In this document: piece by piece, positions 61,573 to 64,000 of the stretch
Position numbering within the stretch: position 1 is the first letter of the stretch
Layout: each line of letters opens with the position of its first letter
Origin: Tridacna crocea
Lineage: Eukaryota; Mollusca; Bivalvia; Cardiida; Cardiidae
Length of the DNA: 64,000 nucleotides
Reading direction: 5' to 3'
Assembly (NCBI GenBank): GCA_943736015.1
Contig: OX031065.1
Location: 37,400,427-37,464,426, forward strand
Position numbers and translations under genes: made by a program
Notes under the pieces: model-generated
The model's input: only the letters and a program-made list of their open reading frames with translations
Databases searched by the model: none
What the model was told of the DNA's origin: nothing

Positions 61573-62306
61573 AATACGAGCACATGTAAAACTTGTGACC
61601 CCCAGGACTGGGCCAAATTTAACCCCAGGGCTTTAATTTGGGCACCTTTAGTAGGTAACTACATGTACTTGATAAAGCCAGATGCAAAATTGAGTAGCCC
61701 TAGGCCGTAAGGCTAGGTACCAGAGGGATTTTAAGTTTTCCCCATATAAGCCTATATAAAACTTGTGACCCCCGGGGTGGGGCCAAATTTGATCCCTGGG
61801 CTAGCATTTGGGCACCTTTAGTAGACAACCGCTTCATAAAGCTACATGCAAACTTTGGTAGCCCTAGGCTCTATGGCTAGGTACCAGACGGATTTTAAAG
61901 TTTTCCCTATATAAGCCCATATAAAACTTGTGACCCCCGGGGCAGGGCCAATTTTGACCCCATGGCTATTATTTGAAGGAACTTGGTAGAGGTCTTCTAG
62001 ATAAAGCTACATGCCAAATTTGGTAGCCCTAGGCCTTATGATTTCAAAGAAGAAGATTTTTGAAAATTTTCAATATTTTTCAGTTTAGTTGCCATGGCAA
62101 CCAGAGTTTTTGAAGGAATAAAATTCTCTCAGGGCATTCTGAAGAGGATCATTTCTGTGAAGTTTCATCGAAATTGGATGAGTAGTTTCAGAGAAGAAGA
62201 TGTTTGAAATAATAGTTAACGCACGCACAGACGGACGGACACACGGCGGACACCGGGCCATGACATAAGCCCGCTGGCCTCGGGCCAGTGGAACTAAAAA
62301 TGGCTT
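61573..62306 (+). mobile_element. Pearl-like element, right part with tail
   Basis: ~165-bp units (AAAACTTGTGACCCCCGGGG), GGACGGACACACGGCGG tract, then GGGCCATGACATAAGCCCGC and a hairpin ending GGAACTAA. Confidence 0.72.
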
Positions 62307-62454
62307 TGGTCCTGTTAGAAATTCAGGTGAGTGATCCAGGGCCGACCTCTTGTTTTGTTTAAATTTCGAAATACTTTTGTTCGCGATTTCAAGAATTCCT
62401 TGCATAAAACTAGACAAAGATCAACACAAGTGATCTCAAATAATCATGTAGAAT

Positions 62455-62530
62455 GTTTACAACGCAGTTTGGGAAAAGATACAGGGATATAATGCTGGTA
62501 ACCAGAATGTTCTCCTTTTCCAGACATGTT
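62455..62530 (+). mobile_element. MITE-1 palindrome remnant
   Basis: AATGCTGGTAACCAGAATGT with decayed arms. Confidence 0.55.
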
Positions 62531-62553
62531 TTAGATCTATACTATTTTTTTTT

Positions 62554-62781
62554 TTAACCCTTTCCCAAACAATCCCTGGTTTTCACGGCCCTGAATAGGA
62601 AGCCTTTTGAAAGCATTGTGGGAAAAGGAGAAAATGCTGGTAACCAGCATTTTCTCCTTTTCCCACATTGTTTTCTACTCATCCCAAAACACATTTCAAT
62701 TTTAGATTCACATTAATTTTGTCATCTGCAAATGCTTCCAATTGGACCAGTCTAAAATTTTGTCATTTGGGAAAGGGTTAA
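62554..62781 (+). mobile_element. MITE-1, core A
   Basis: TTAACCCTTTCCC and GGGAAAGGGTTAA ends, near-perfect palindrome. Confidence 0.91.
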
Positions 62782-63003
62782 ATAAGAACCCTTGTTTCAG
62801 TAACATTCAGTTTTGTCTGCAAATGTTTTTTATGTGATTTTGACCAAACACTTTATCGTCTTGTAAAGTGTTGTCTAAAAAGATAATAACCAGCCTTTTG
62901 TATCGAGGTTTTACTGTATCTGCTGATGTAAGATGGCCACTTTGTTTCCTCCAGGATGGATCGTAAATTAACTCTTATCCTGCTAAGTAACAGAAAAGGA
63001 ACT

Positions 63004-63231
63004 TAACTCATTACCAAACGGCAAAATTTTTGCCTTGTCCGAATTGAAAGCATTTGCAGACGACAACATAAAAGTGACTGAAAATTTGAAATCTGTTTTG
63101 TGAAGGGGAGAAAACATTGTGGGAAAAGGAGAAAATGCTGGTTACCAGCATTTTCTCTTTTTCCCACAATGTTTTCTAAAGTCTTCTTTCTCAGGGTTGT
63201 CAAAAGGAGGGATTGAGTGGTAATGGCTTAA
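63004..63231 (-). mobile_element. MITE-1, core A
   Basis: TTAACTCATTACC start, GGTAATGGCTTAA end. Confidence 0.9.
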
Positions 63232-63405
63232 GGCGAATATGAAAAGCAAATTCTTGGTATTTCAAAGGTATTTTCTGGAGGAAAAAGATCTCTTGGCCGG
63301 ACAGGGTAGATCTAAGATAAGACTGCACGTTTTGTGCAGTCTTATCTAGATCTACACTGTCCGCTAAAGGTCCTTTAGTAGTCGCACTTAATAGCCTAAG
63401 TGTTA
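63228..63405. mobile_element. MITE-2, joined to MITE-1 at a shared TTAA
   Basis: CTAAGATAAGACTGCACGTT faces TGCAGTCTTATCTAG: the usual GATCAGAC is GATAAGAC in both arms, a paired change. Confidence 0.82.
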
Positions 63406-64000
63406 AGTGAGCGGCGATTACAATGGTATCCATTCGACCTTTTGACCTGATTCACACCTTTTTATCTTGTAAATTAGTCCGGAATTAAACTGTCCGACTT
63501 TTTCACGCCACTTACACCGACACCTCTGTAATTCATTTCACCTGTATCCTCATGATTTTGCATCATTCAATGTAGAGATATTTTACATATGAAAAGAGAA
63601 AGCGACCAAAGAGCCTCCGAAACTCACAGCTTGCCATGATAAATTGAACAGACTAGTTAACACCATGTTAGTCAAACAAAACTACCCATACGTTATCATG
63701 TAAAAACTGCCCAAAAACAGGACGTTGGGCACTAGAGACTGATTATGTTCCTAAGTCTATAAAATCACAATACTAGTATATAACCACGTCTGAAAATGAA
63801 AGCATCTGCAGCTGACAATTTATATGTGACTAACAAGAAAATATCAAGGGCGGATCCAGAGGGGGGGGGGGGGGGGGGGACCGAGGGTCCGGACCCCCCT
63901 GGAATTTTGGTAAAAATGTGGTTATCGGATTCGTGAAATGGTACTGGTTTGATATTGCACAGCATTTATATAAAAATACAGTCATAAATTTAAAGAGAAA
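63406..64000. other. Right end of window; no gene recognised
   Basis: A G-run at 63861-63880 and AATGAAAGCATCTGCAGCTGAC (63797), a MITE-1-like scrap. The repeat GGCGGATCCAGAGGGGGG context is common next to G-runs but was not assigned. Confidence 0.4.

Overview
The window is eukaryotic, intron-rich, AT-rich DNA saturated with short palindromic transposons, tRNA-derived SINEs and pearl-like tandem-repeat elements. The repeat classes and the protein sequences point to a bivalve mollusc, probably a heterodont clam or mussel. This is inference; my best guess of genus (Dreissena-like) is low confidence. || Genes. Two host genes can be supported. (1) A minus-strand gene for an SLC7 amino-acid transporter light chain, closest to b(0,+)AT1/SLC7A9. 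It can be rebuilt from twelve coding exons between 36701 and 5787. All exons have GT/AG borders and matching phases and give 464 codons; only a short C-terminal tail is missing. (2) A single-ORF Mab-21-domain (cGAS-like nucleotidyltransferase fold) gene at 20243-22420, also minus strand, nested in the 11.4 kb intron 5 of the transporter gene. Everything from about 36.7 kb to the right end lies upstream of the first coding exon, and I find no convincing host coding exon there. || Mobile DNA. The dominant family, called TTAA-hairpin MITE or MITE-1 here, has about 45 copies of roughly 230 bp. They lie between TTAA sites, have CCY-type ends and carry a central ~65-bp near-perfect palindrome. It occurs in two versions (cores GCTGG/CCAGC and GCTCG/CGAGC) in which both arms changed together. 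A second TTAA family (MITE-2) is often fused to MITE-1 through a shared TTAA. Other families are: ~200-bp foldbacks starting GGGCCCGTATTCACCAACC (MITE-3); ~78-bp foldbacks (MITE-4); ~195-bp AGCTCCAGAT foldbacks (MITE-5); a 580-bp repeat with three copies (Rep-6); Mutator-like elements with 9-bp target duplications, one carrying a Cys-containing ORF (MULE-like); CG-rich palindrome repeats; pearl/Helentron-like arrays with ~160-bp units; and several SINEs. || Layout. 0-5.2 kb: repeats, a 42-bp minisatellite and a pearl-like element. 5.8-36.7 kb: transporter gene with the nested Mab-21 gene at 20-22.4 kb and a tandemly triplicated exon 5 at 27.7-28.1 kb. 37-56.5 kb: repeat-only upstream DNA, with a large inverted pair at 43.1/45.4 kb. 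56.9-62.3 kb: a foldback, then a pearl-like element split by a 3.5-kb element with ~840-bp terminal inverted repeats, CACACTG ends and a 5-bp target duplication (58041-61572), itself hit by a SINE. || Most worth a second look: the exon-5 triplication, the nested cGAS-like gene, the paired-change MITE palindromes with recurrent half-hairpin deletions, the 3.5-kb long-TIR element, and the 9-bp-TSD element carrying a Cys-rich ORF.
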